Positions 1-7,812 of a DNA stretch of 64,000 bases are shown here, in pieces. The notes below the pieces were generated by a model. It did no database searches, was not told the origin of the DNA, and was given only the letters and a program-made list of their open reading frames with translations. How positions within the stretch are numbered: the stretch's first letter is position 1; each line of letters opens with the position of its first letter. The stretch lies in contig JAFNIX010000006.1 of the NCBI GenBank assembly GCA_017601225.1, positions 48,001-112,000 of the forward strand, in the 5' to 3' direction. The position numbers and the translations under genes were made by a program. The DNA is from Candidatus Brockarchaeota archaeon. Lineage in GTDB: Archaea > Thermoproteota > EX4484-205 > JAAOZP01.

Positions 1-1357
1 GCTTGAAGCCTCGTAGGCGTAGGGAAACCGACTCCACGCACAGCCTTAAAAGGGCTGGAGGTGGGGGGTGTGTTGAGCGCCCTTAGTCATGACGGTAAGA
101 CTAGAAACCGAGCGATCTAGCCCTGGGCAGGGCGAAGCCAGGCGAAAGCCTGGTGGAGGCCCGTAGGGGTGCTGACGTGCAATTCGTTCCTCTGACCTGG
201 GGCTAGGGGACAAAAACCAATCTAGCTCGGTGATAGCTAGTTCCCTCCGAAGTGAGTCGCAGCTCAGCCCGCCTGGAGGAGGCACGCTGGGTAGAGCACT
301 GATTGAGCGGTAAGGGCTCGAAAGGGCCCGCCTCTCTTTCAAACTCCGAACCAGTGTGCTCCTGAGAAGGGCGGAGTGGGGTTCCGCGGGTTAAGCTCGT
401 GGACCGAGAGGGGAGCAACCCAGACCAGGGTTAAGGTCCCCAAATGCCAGCTAAGTGTCAAACCAAAGGGCGTCTTGCCTCTTAGACAACCGGGGTGTAG
501 GCTTAGAAGCAGCCATCACTTAAAAAGTGCGTAACAGCTTACCGGTCGAGAGGCAAGGCCCCGAAAATGGACGGGGCTTAAGCTGGCTACCGATACCCTG
601 GAGCACGCTGCCACGCGGCGTGTCTGGTAGGAGGGCGTTCGGCTTGGGGAGAAGCTGGGCCGTGAGGCCCAGTGGACCGAGTCGAAGTGTAGATCCCGGT
701 GGTAGTAACAGCAAAGTTGGGTGAGAATCCCAACCGCCGTAAGGGCCAGGGTTCCCCGGCAATGCGTCGTCAGCCGGGGGTTAGTCGGTCCTAAGGCCTG
801 CTCTTAACACGAGTAGGCCGATAAGGGGAAGCCGGTTAATATTCCGGCACCAGACGGGTACGTGCGGCGACGCTAGGCCCAGGAGCCGACGGCTTGGGAT
901 AGGGTGAGCAGGGTTGCTGCCCTGTTTAACCGTTTAAGCCTGGGGAGTGCCGTAAAGGCGAGAACCAGGTGAAGGCGGGAACAGCACGCCATTAGGCGTG
1001 TTCACCCGATTCCTAGGCCCATGGAAAAGGCTTCTGGGAAGGATCCCGTCTGACCGTACCGAGAACCGACACAGGTGCCCCTGGGTGAGAAGCCCAAGGC
1101 GTGTCGGGGGTAATCCATGGCGAGGGAACTCGGCAAATTGGCCACGTAACTTCGGGAGAAGTGGTGCCTGAAGCTGGGCCGCAAGGCTTGGCTTCAGGTC
1201 GCAGTGACAAGGGGGTCCCGACTGTTTACTAAAAACATAGGGAACCGTTAGCCCGAAAGGGTTTACACGGTTCCTGAATCCTGGCCAGTGGCGGTACCTG
1301 AAACCTGGGTCCAACCGGGCTAAGGGCCGCTAAACGCCGGGAGTAACTCTGACTCTC

Positions 1358-2108
1358 AGCATTAAAGGGAGTCGTTAAACCTAGCTATATGCTGGGAACC
1401 GCTAGTTCGCAGCCCCCGAGCAGGGAAGAGAGCTGCGAGCGATGAGCGCAACCAGCAGGGAACCGCTCTTCGCAAGTCTTATATTTCACGGACCTGAAAA
1501 ATCAAGCGCAGCCAATGCTCTTCGAATTCAGAGACATGATTGATCCTGCAAAGCTTCCGAAGAGACGGAAATACCTAAATTATTATCTTCTCGGCTTTAC
1601 AGATGGTGAGGGCTGTTTCTCAATTTCAATAAAAAAACAAAGCGATACGAGATACGGCTGGGTGGTGGATCCAGTCTTCCACGTAACGCAACATAAGGAC
1701 AATAGGGTTATACTGGAACTCTTTAAAAGGGTGCTTGGGTGTGGAAGAATAATTCCAAAACCAGGTCAGGAAGAAAAAATTCTTCAATATGTTGTAGATA
1801 ATAGAAGGCATCTCTCAGAAAAAGTAATCCCTTTCTTTAAAAAGCATAAGCCGATTGCAAAATCGAAGGAGTTTGAACACTTTTGCAGGATTGTTGAGGC
1901 TCTTGAGAACGGGGAGCATAAAAAGGCTGAAGGTTTGAAGAAACTTATAATAATGGCATACGACCTTTCTGACGAGCGTAAACATAATGTTGAAGAGATT
2001 ATTCAAGAGATTGAGCGAAGGGCGGGCGCCTCAGAGACCATACGCTAGGCATTCGAACCCTAAGCAGGGTTCGAATGAAGATATGGTCCAACACCGAAAT
2101 GGTGTTGC
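1358..2108 (+). mobile_element. Archaeal 23S rRNA intron carrying a homing endonuclease gene
   Basis: About 751 nt interrupt the highly conserved block GACTCTC / TTAAGGTAGCC (E. coli about 1923-1927, the neighbourhood of the I-CeuI insertion site). Joining the flanks restores the continuous rRNA sequence; the boundary is ambiguous by one C. The intron holds one ORF (1515-2048). It also has hairpins near each end, for example the arms CCAACACC and GGTGTTG at about 2088-2107. Archaeal rRNA introns of this kind are cut out by the tRNA-splicing endonuclease at BHB motifs; that mechanism is family knowledge. The exact BHB fold was not derived here. Confidence 0.9.
1515..2048 (+). CDS. LAGLIDADG homing endonuclease encoded in the 23S rRNA intron
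   Basis: A 177-residue protein with a single LAGLIDADG motif, YLLGFTDGEGCF, at about residues 24-35. The first acidic residue (Asp30) lies in the position that coordinates catalytic metal. Single-motif enzymes act as homodimers and cut an intronless allele of the 23S gene to drive intron spread. The second half (RYGWVVDPVFHV, HKDNRVILELF, then KPIAKSKEFEHF) matches the usual single-domain fold with DNA-contacting beta strands. The ATG at 1515 is taken; a second ATG at 1536 is also possible. The ORF appears intact, so the intron may still be mobile. It lies wholly inside the intron and stops 60 nt before the 3' splice site. Confidence 0.92.
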   Translation: MLFEFRDMIDPAKLPKRRKYLNYYLLGFTDGEGCFSISIKKQSDTRYGWVVDPVFHVTQHKDNRVILELFKRVLGCGRIIPKPGQEEKILQYVVDNRRHLSEKVIPFFKKHKPIAKSKEFEHFCRIVEALENGEHKKAEGLKKLIIMAYDLSDERKHNVEEIIQEIERRAGASETIR

Positions 2109-2742
2109 TTAAGGTAGCCAAATGCCTTGTCGGGTAAGTTCCGACGTGCATGAATGGATCAACGAGGGCCCCGCTGTCCCCGCCTGGAACCCGGTGAACC
2201 CACGTAACGTGGACGAACAGTCCACGGACTCCCAGCGGGAAAAGAAGTCCCTGTGGAGCTTTACTGCAGCCTGTCGTTGTAGCGGTGGCTCCGGTGCATA
2301 GTGTAAGCGGGAGCCGTTACCAGGCTCATCCTCTCGGGGATGGGCTGAGGCGACAATGAAACACCGCTCACCGGGACTGCTGCTACTGATCCTGGCGGAA
2401 GCCGGGAAACAGCGGCAGGTGGGCAGTTCGGCTGGGGCGGTCCCCCCTTGAAAAGGTATCGAGGGGGCCCAAAGGTCGGCTCAGACGGGTCAGAACTCCG
2501 TCGTGGAGGGCAAGGCCAAAAGCCGGCCTGACTGGTTCTCGCACATCAGGAGAACCAGGGGCGAAAGCCGGGCCTAGCGAACCTTCGTGTCCCCACAGCT
2601 GGGGGCCGAAGCTGGCAGAAAAGTTACCCCAGGGATAACAGGCTCGTCGCGGGCGATAGTTCCCATAGACCCCGCGGTTTGGTACCTCGATGTCGGCTCT
2701 TCCCATCCTGGCGGTGCATAAGCCGCCAAGGGTAGGGCTGCT

Positions 2743-2798
<56 letters not shown>

Positions 2799-3198
2799 TT
2801 ATCTGCTGGGAGTGCTGGTCGCCTGAGGGGAAGATGTCCTCAGTACGAGAGGAACTGGGTGTCGCGGCCTCCGGTCTACCGGTTATCCAGCAGGGTAGAC
2901 GCCGGGCAGCTGCGCCGTTGTGGATAAGGGCTGAAAGCATCTAAGCCCGAAGCCACTCCCGAAAATAGGCGACCAACCTGGGTGTAGGGCTGGGCAACCA
3001 GCCTGATCCCAGTCGAGGGCGGGAGTAGAAGACTCCGTTGATGGGGTGGGGGTGTAAGCACCAAGGATTAACATCCGAGGTGCTCAGCCCGCCGCTCCCA
3101 ATAGCCCGAGGTACACGGTTAACCACTCTCGTTGGAACAGGTGAAAACCTGCCTGTGACGCTCCAAACATTTTTAAACGTTATTCTACAGTATGCTTC

Positions 3199-3509
3199 AG
3201 GCAGGGGGGAAGTTGAAGGACGGGCGTCGGGTTCAAAGAGAACCTGAGGAAACTCCCTTCTTAATGCGGGTGCTGCAGCGTCGTGAGGCGCAGGGGGAGA
3301 CCCCTAGGCTGAGACAGAAACGAAGCCCCTCCAGGAGGAATGAGGATGAGGAACTCTGAGGACCCTTGGAGCGGGCGTGAAACGGGCTCAGCCTGCAGCA
3401 AGCAAGGCCAAACAGGCCAGATGAGTAACCCGCATGATGGCCAGGTGGGCCGCTTAGTCGAATCCCGTCTCGAACAGAAAAGGGGTTACTCTCAACATCC
3501 CCCCTGCCT
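3199..3509 (+). ncRNA. rnpB: RNase P RNA (archaeal type)
   Basis: Catalytic RNA of RNase P, which removes 5' leaders from tRNA precursors. Conserved elements appear in order: a GAGGAAACTCCC block near 3245 (the CR-I region), GCAGGGGGAGACCCC near 3290, AACGGGCTCAG near 3380, and the CR-V region with AACAGAAAAGGGGTTACT near 3473. The terminal P1 helix is visible: AGGCAGGGGGG at 3199-3209 pairs perfectly with CCCCCCTGCCT at 3499-3509 (11 bp). The gene begins about 75 nt after 23S rRNA, with an AT-rich stretch near 3170 that could hold its promoter. Its 3' end overlaps the reading frame of tsr3. Confidence 0.93.
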
Positions 3510-3972
3510 CTACGCTCTCCATCTTCACGCGGACGACCCGAGAAAATGCACAACCCTTGTTTTGAAGAAGCACGGCATGATTAAGGTTGTCTCCAAAATA
3601 TCTCAGGTTCCGAAGCGCTCGATAATTTTAAACCCTGAAGCACTGGTCACGCTTTCACCGGCAGACAGGGATATCGCGGTTAAACACGGGGTGACAGTTA
3701 TAGATACTTCTTGGAAATCCGCAGACAACAGCGTCTTCCACCTTCTTAAAGCACCATTCCAGAGAAGGCTGCCCAGGCTGCTGGCAGCGAACCCTGTCAA
3801 CTATGGTGCTCCAAACATTCTCTCAAGCGCTGAAGCCTTGGCAGCAGCCCTCTTCATACTTGGTTTCCCAGAGCAGGCGTTAAACGTTCTTTCAAAATTC
3901 AAATGGGGCAGCTCCTTCTTAGATCTTAACCGCGAGTTTTTGGAGAAGAATCTCCCTGAAAAAATAGCTTGA
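3445..3972 (+). CDS. Tsr3-like 16S rRNA aminocarboxypropyltransferase (DUF367/RLI family)
   Basis: Tsr3 transfers the 3-amino-3-carboxypropyl group of S-adenosylmethionine to a hypermodified base of small-subunit rRNA. Family signatures are clear: DDPRKCT near the N-terminus, RSIILNPEA, LSPADRD, a DTSWKSAD block, RRLPRLLAANPVNYG, and the C-terminal LSKFKWGSSFLDLN. Homology starts at the LYALHL stretch encoded from about 3508. No ATG, GTG or TTG exists in frame between there and the RNase P RNA. The nearest in-frame starts are GTG 3445 (used here) and ATG 3421, both inside the RNase P gene. Either the protein has an N-terminal extension encoded by RNase P RNA, or an unusual start codon is used. 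Function is confident; the start is not. Confidence 0.85.
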   Translation: MGRLVESRLEQKRGYSQHPPCLYALHLHADDPRKCTTLVLKKHGMIKVVSKISQVPKRSIILNPEALVTLSPADRDIAVKHGVTVIDTSWKSADNSVFHLLKAPFQRRLPRLLAANPVNYGAPNILSSAEALAAALFILGFPEQALNVLSKFKWGSSFLDLNREFLEKNLPEKIA

Positions 3973-3997
3973 ACCAGGCTTCCGCATGCGGCTTAAA

Positions 3998-5184
3998 CTA
4001 TTTTAATTCGTCGAGAGTCTTGACAACTATCTCCCTAGGCATCTTTTCCACGGTGCCTATCCTCTCTCCAACCATAATTTTCACATTCTTGCTTTGAGCA
4101 AGGTCGAGAATCCTCTGGGAGACAATACCGTCGAAAATAACCCCGGCAACATTGTCGAGCCCGCTCAGCCTCTCGTAAAGCTGGCTTACAGGAACCTCGT
4201 CTATAATCTCCCCCTCCTCGTCTAGGAGAATCGCGGTGAAGGACTCTCTAACCCTTTCTCTAAGCGTCTTCATAGCGTTCAGAAGGTTTTCCGGGGCGAC
4301 CGGCTTAGCCGCCGCCTGTAGTGTTGCGAGATAAGTCTTCACGTCAACCCTCTTGCTTATCATGTCCAGGATTTCAATAGGCTTCATCTCCTCCACCTCT
4401 CTCCCCTGAGGCGCCTTACTAACGTAGTCTATTTTCGCCCCTCTTCTAAGGAGCTCTTTCACAATCATGTCGCCAACCCTGTCACCGTCAGCCAGAACCG
4501 TAACCTCCTTCTTCCTATGGGTCAGGTTGACCACATACTGGGGAATGTTCACACCGTTGGTCGCAACCACGTTCTTAACGCCAGCCTTCATGAGGGTGGT
4601 TAAATCAGCCCTGCCCTCAACGATGAACAGTGTTTCACTCGTCTCAGCCTCAGGCCCGCCTTCAACGTCGGGAGCGAGACTAACTATTTTGCCAACATCA
4701 CTGACCTCGCTAACCTGGCTTATCATCTGTATTACCTCGCTTCTCTGGGATGCTGACCACCTCTGCATGATGTCTTTCGCCCTCTCCATGATCCTCTTCC
4801 TCTTCTCCTCCCTTATGTCTTCGACGCCAACTAGTTTAAACCGGGCGTCGTAAGGCCCAACCCGCTCAATGCTTTCCAGCGTCGCCGCTAGAAGCGCTGC
4901 AGTAGGCTGATCAAGATTATTAGGGATGGTCACGTTTCCAAGGGTCTTCTTATCCTCCTTCCTCAGATCAACATCTATTCTTCCAAGCTTGCCGCTCTTC
5001 TGGAGCTTCTTCAAGTCGAGGGTGTCTCCGAACAGACCCTCGGTCTGTCCGAATATGGCGCCTATAATATCGTGTTTCTGCGGGAATCTTCCCTTTTGAA
5101 GAAGATTCTCTCCACAACCCCCTCGACTTCAAACTCCACCCTAATCACGTACTTCGTAACCGGCGGGGGCTGTTCAGACCCCAT
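3998..5184 (-). CDS. dnaG: DnaG-like primase (archaeal type), split by a 32-nt predicted intron
   Basis: Archaeal DnaG has a Toprim domain and is associated with the exosome as a poly(A)-binding subunit as well as having primase-like activity. The Toprim signature is visible: LFIVEGRAD followed by the acidic pair in VLADGDRVGD. The C-terminal part has the family block RIGTVEKMPREI. The ATG at 5184 follows a GGAGG ribosome-binding site. Translation from it reads 25 codons ending in ...VEGVVE, then runs out of frame in the genomic sequence. Removing 5078-5109 joins VVE directly to KHDIIGAIFGQTEG, the universally conserved N-terminus, and gives a 384-residue protein. Coding is therefore join(3998..5077, 5110..5184) on the minus strand. 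It is convergent with tsr3. Confidence 0.93.
5078..5109 (-). other. Predicted bulge-helix-bulge intron in the dnaG mRNA (32 nt)
   Basis: Read on the minus strand, exon 1 ends GTTGTGGAG and exon 2 begins AAACACGAT. The intervening 32 nt fold on an 8-bp hairpin, GAATCTTC with GAAGATTC. Flanking it is a textbook BHB. The 4-nt GUGG pairs with CCGC, an outer GUU pairs with AAC, and each side has a 3-nt bulge AGA. Cutting after the second bulge base on both sides (AG/A) gives GUG GAG AAA CAC (V-E-K-H), which is exactly the conserved protein sequence. Thirty-two is not a multiple of three, so without removal the frame stops at a TAG shortly downstream. The structure and frame are seen directly; that it is spliced is inference. 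Confidence 0.85.
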
Positions 5185-5296
5185 TTTCACCAAGCCTCCT
5201 TGCCTCTGCAAATAAGCATGCTTTCATTAACCTCATTAAGCATCACTGTCATCCTACGGCTTCAAAGGGGATTTAAACTTTTTATCCTGGTATACG

Positions 5297-5737
5297 TTGA
5301 CACAGCGGGTGCTGTTGCCCAGGCCTAGCAGGACAGGTATCAGGCGCAATACTGCCTCAGCAGAATCAGTAGGCAGGATTATTCAGGAGCTGAGCCTCGG
5401 CGACACGGGGCAACTAATAGTGGTTGAGGGGGCAAAGGACAGGCAGGCACTGGTTAAACTCGGGGTTAAAGCTAGGATAATGACTCTTAGAAGCTTCATC
5501 AGGCTTGCAGCCACAGACTGGCTGGAGAAGGAAAAGCTTTCGGAAATAGTTGTCCTAACTGATTTCGACAGAAGAGGCAGGTCGCACAGTGTGAAAATAA
5601 GGAAGATCTGCTCGGGGCGAGTAAGGGTTAACACAGAGTATAAGCATAGGCTTAAACAGGCTTTAGGCGGCTCGGCTAAGGAGGTTGAAGGCATACCACG
5701 TTTTATCAGAAGTAAAACTGGACAGGAGGTTGTTTAA
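5297..5737 (+). CDS. Toprim-domain protein (archaeal small primase-like/M5-like)
   Basis: A 146-residue protein that is essentially one Toprim domain: the catalytic Glu in LIVVEGAKDRQAL, and the acidic pair in VVLTDFDRRGRS about 70 residues later. This resembles the archaeal stand-alone Toprim family related to ribonuclease M5 and small primases. Its substrate is not known with certainty. The C-terminus (VNTEYKHRLKQALGGSAKEVEGIPRFI) is a basic helical tail typical of the family. TTG 5297 is used as start; a later TTG at 5314 is possible. It is divergent from dnaG, sharing an intergenic region of about 110 nt that holds AT-rich promoter-like sequence (TTTAAACTTTTTAT at 5271-5284). Confidence 0.8.
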   Translation: MTQRVLLPRPSRTGIRRNTASAESVGRIIQELSLGDTGQLIVVEGAKDRQALVKLGVKARIMTLRSFIRLAATDWLEKEKLSEIVVLTDFDRRGRSHSVKIRKICSGRVRVNTEYKHRLKQALGGSAKEVEGIPRFIRSKTGQEVV

Positions 5738-5739
5738 GC

Positions 5740-5916
5740 TCGGCCTGACGTCCTTTTTCACAGCATGCTTGCTGCATGCTCCGAGGCCTCTTCCACCGAG
5801 CTCTGCTGTTTCGCCGTCCTGGGTCCTCCTCCCTCACAGCAGAGCTTAAGCCCTAAGCTCGGTTAGATCCGCTTTCGGACGGCTCAGTTAAGGAGGAGCC
5901 TCCACGTGCTTTTAAG
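5740..5916. other. Intergenic region with nested inverted repeats, possible structured RNA
   Basis: No ORF is supported between the convergent Toprim and coaD genes. The stretch is rich in inverted repeats. AGCATGC and GCATGCT form a 7-bp hairpin near 5763-5781. AGCTCTGCTG at about 5799 and CAGCAGAGCT at about 5837 are perfect 10-bp arms. ACCGAGCT also matches AGCTCGGT further out. TCCG and CGGA make a small hairpin near 5869. This could be a bidirectional terminator region or a non-coding RNA (for example H/ACA-like); strand and identity are not determined. Confidence 0.35.
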
Positions 5917-5918
5917 CT

Positions 5919-6359
5919 TTAACGCTTTAAAAAACCCTTCTCGTCAACCTCTCCCCTTCTCACCCTGGTGCTGGATATGGGTAAAGAATCCTCCGCCTCA
6001 AGGAGGGGTGCTAGAAGAACTTCTAGAGGAGTCAGGCCTTTTTCAACCCTAATCCTGTTGATAAGTAGGCCGTTTCTTAGAGTGTTGAAGGTTACTAGAA
6101 GGGACCCCTCGTCCAGGGTTGCCGCTGGGCCAGCGTAATCATCCAGCTTCAAAACGCTGAAACCCCTGCACCCTATGCTCCTTAGAAAACCGGTAACCTT
6201 CTCTGAACGCTCCGCGAAAGCCTCAACCCTATGGGGCTTGCTGCCTGCAAACTTGTCCGATGTGACTCCGACGATTACACTCTCCCCCAGCGCTGCCGCT
6301 AGCCCCAGGAGGAGCATATGCCCCCTGTGAAACCTGTCGAAAGTACCGCCTACAATCAC
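5919..6359 (-). CDS. coaD: Phosphopantetheine adenylyltransferase, archaeal type
   Basis: It catalyses the ATP-dependent adenylylation of 4'-phosphopantetheine to dephospho-CoA in coenzyme A synthesis. The nucleotidyltransferase signature GGTFDRFHRGH lies at residues 4-14, and the second ATP-binding block is ISSTRVRRGEV near the C-terminus (variant of the ISSTxIR motif). The length of 146 residues fits the archaeal family. The GTG start at 6359 puts the catalytic motif right at the N-terminus, as usual. It is divergent from map, whose start is 75 nt away. Confidence 0.93.
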   Translation of the reverse strand: MIVGGTFDRFHRGHMLLLGLAAALGESVIVGVTSDKFAGSKPHRVEAFAERSEKVTGFLRSIGCRGFSVLKLDDYAGPAATLDEGSLLVTFNTLRNGLLINRIRVEKGLTPLEVLLAPLLEAEDSLPISSTRVRRGEVDEKGFLKR

Positions 6360-6433
6360 AGTCTTCCTCTTAACAATGCTTTAGGAGGCTTGGAAACCCA
6401 TTTAAAGCCTTTCCCCAAGATTGGAAGCCGCTG

Positions 6434-7345
6434 TTGAACGAGGAGGAGAAGGAGAAATACTTTGCAGCAGGCGATATAGCAAAGAGGGTTAAGAAGGAGG
6501 CGCGTCAACAGGTTAAGGCGGGGGTGAAACTCGTCGACCTTTGCGAAGAAATAGAGGATCGTATAAGACAGCTCGGCGGCCTGCCGGCTTTCCCCTGCAA
6601 CATAGGGTTGGACGAGGTTGCAGCCCACTTCACCCCGCCCCCCGGGTTTGAAGGAGAGATTCCCCAAGGCTCGCTGGTTAAAATAGACTTGGGTGTTCAC
6701 GTTGACGGCTGCATTGTTGACACCGCGTTCACAATACCTCTCTCTCAGAGTGACAGGGCGATGGTTGAGGCTGTTGAGAAAAGCCTTGAAAAAGCATCCA
6801 GCATTTTGAGGAGCGGTGTTAAAATCAGCCAGATCGGCGAGGCGGTTGAAAGCATCGTCAGGTCGAGGGGCTTCAGGGTGATAAGGAACCTGACCGGCCA
6901 CCAGATAGACCGTTTCAACCTTCACGCAGGGCTCTCAATACCGAATCTTAAAACTTTCAGCACGGAGAAGCTTAGGAGAGACATGGTTGTAGCAATAGAG
7001 CCGTTCGTAACTCTTGCCGACGGTATGGGCGAGGTCAGCGAGGCCGGCCACGTCTACATATATCGTTTTAAACACTTCCCCTTAGACTACAAGGGGGAGT
7101 TCGGCGGTCAGGTTGGGAGAATGCAGAGCTCGTTCAGAACCCTTCCCTTCTGCGAAAGATGGTTTTCAAACCTCTTCAAGAATACTGATGGAAGTGTCTT
7201 CCGCAGGATTATTGAAGACCTGGGGAAAAATCTGGTTTCATACCCGGTTCTGGTTGAGAGAACCGGGAGGAAAATCGCGCAGGCCGAGGATACTTTCCTG
7301 ATACTTGAAGACTCCGCTGTAAACCTGACTTCCGAAACCGGTTAA
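6434..7345 (+). CDS. map: Methionine aminopeptidase, type 2
   Basis: It removes the initiator methionine from nascent proteins. The pita-bread fold of the M24 family is recognised by five metal ligands in order: Asp in KIDLGVHVDG, Asp in CIVDTAF, His in TGHQID, Glu in AIEPFV and Glu in QAEDTF. The insertion of the type 2 class between the His and the last Glu is present (the region KHFPLDYKGEFGGQ to ERWFSNLF). The 303-residue length fits archaeal MetAP2. The TTG/ATG choice is not critical; the TTG at 6434 gives the family-typical N-terminus. The end overlaps the convergent zinc-ribbon membrane gene by 4 nt. Confidence 0.95.
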   Translation: MNEEEKEKYFAAGDIAKRVKKEARQQVKAGVKLVDLCEEIEDRIRQLGGLPAFPCNIGLDEVAAHFTPPPGFEGEIPQGSLVKIDLGVHVDGCIVDTAFTIPLSQSDRAMVEAVEKSLEKASSILRSGVKISQIGEAVESIVRSRGFRVIRNLTGHQIDRFNLHAGLSIPNLKTFSTEKLRRDMVVAIEPFVTLADGMGEVSEAGHVYIYRFKHFPLDYKGEFGGQVGRMQSSFRTLPFCERWFSNLFKNTDGSVFRRIIEDLGKNLVSYPVLVERTGRKIAQAEDTFLILEDSAVNLTSETG

Positions 7346-7812
7346 TAGCGTTCCTCCTGACGCCCTCCTTCCAAGTATATCGCTGTAATCACCATTCTGT
7401 TTTCAACACCCGTGTCGCCCGAGCCCTTAGGACACCTGGGGCACTCCTCACCATATCCGTACACGTAGTCCCCCTCGCGGAAAGGCCTAACGGCCTTGTA
7501 GCTGCATTTAGAGCATTCTTCAACTGTTAAAACAACTGTTTTCCTCTCCTTCAGCATTTTCTGCACGCTAACCTGATATCTTCTTATCATGTAAAACGTT
7601 GAAACCAGACCGGTTAAACCAGTCATTATGAAAAGCATGTTGGTAAAACTGTCATTTCTGCCTGCACCCGTAACCCCTTGAACAAGAAGGATCAGTGAGA
7701 AAAGAATGAGTAAGCCGAGTAGGAAGAAGTAGAATGGGACGAGAAGACTAGCTGGGCTTTTCTCCAATGCCCTCAACCTCCTACTGGGCGATGCCCATCG
7801 TGTTGCCAACAC
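7342..7812 (-). CDS. Membrane protein with C-terminal zinc ribbon
   Basis: A 156-residue protein with two predicted membrane segments, LLVPFYFFLLGLLILFSLILL (about 24-44) and a second around 57-75. A cytoplasmic domain follows with two CxxC knuckles, CSKCSYK and CPRC, spaced about 26 residues apart, consistent with a zinc ribbon. No enzymatic motif is seen. Its start overlaps the end of the upstream DUF1512 gene by 32 nt on the same strand, so the two are probably co-transcribed and act together at the membrane. A start a few codons downstream is possible. Function unknown. Confidence 0.75.
   Translation of the reverse strand: MLATRWASPSRRLRALEKSPASLLVPFYFFLLGLLILFSLILLVQGVTGAGRNDSFTNMLFIMTGLTGLVSTFYMIRRYQVSVQKMLKERKTVVLTVEECSKCSYKAVRPFREGDYVYGYGEECPRCPKGSGDTGVENRMVITAIYLEGGRQEERY

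Noticed and set aside
46..1314. ORFs within 23S rRNA (for example 46-342, 934-1314)
   Set aside because: They lie in rRNA on either strand, with no homology or ribosome-binding site.
3998..5184. Programmed -1 frameshift or sequencing error in dnaG
   Set aside because: No slippery heptamer lies in the correct phase in the overlap, and neither reading would explain why removing precisely the BHB-bounded 32 nt restores the conserved protein. The intron explanation accounts for both structure and frame.
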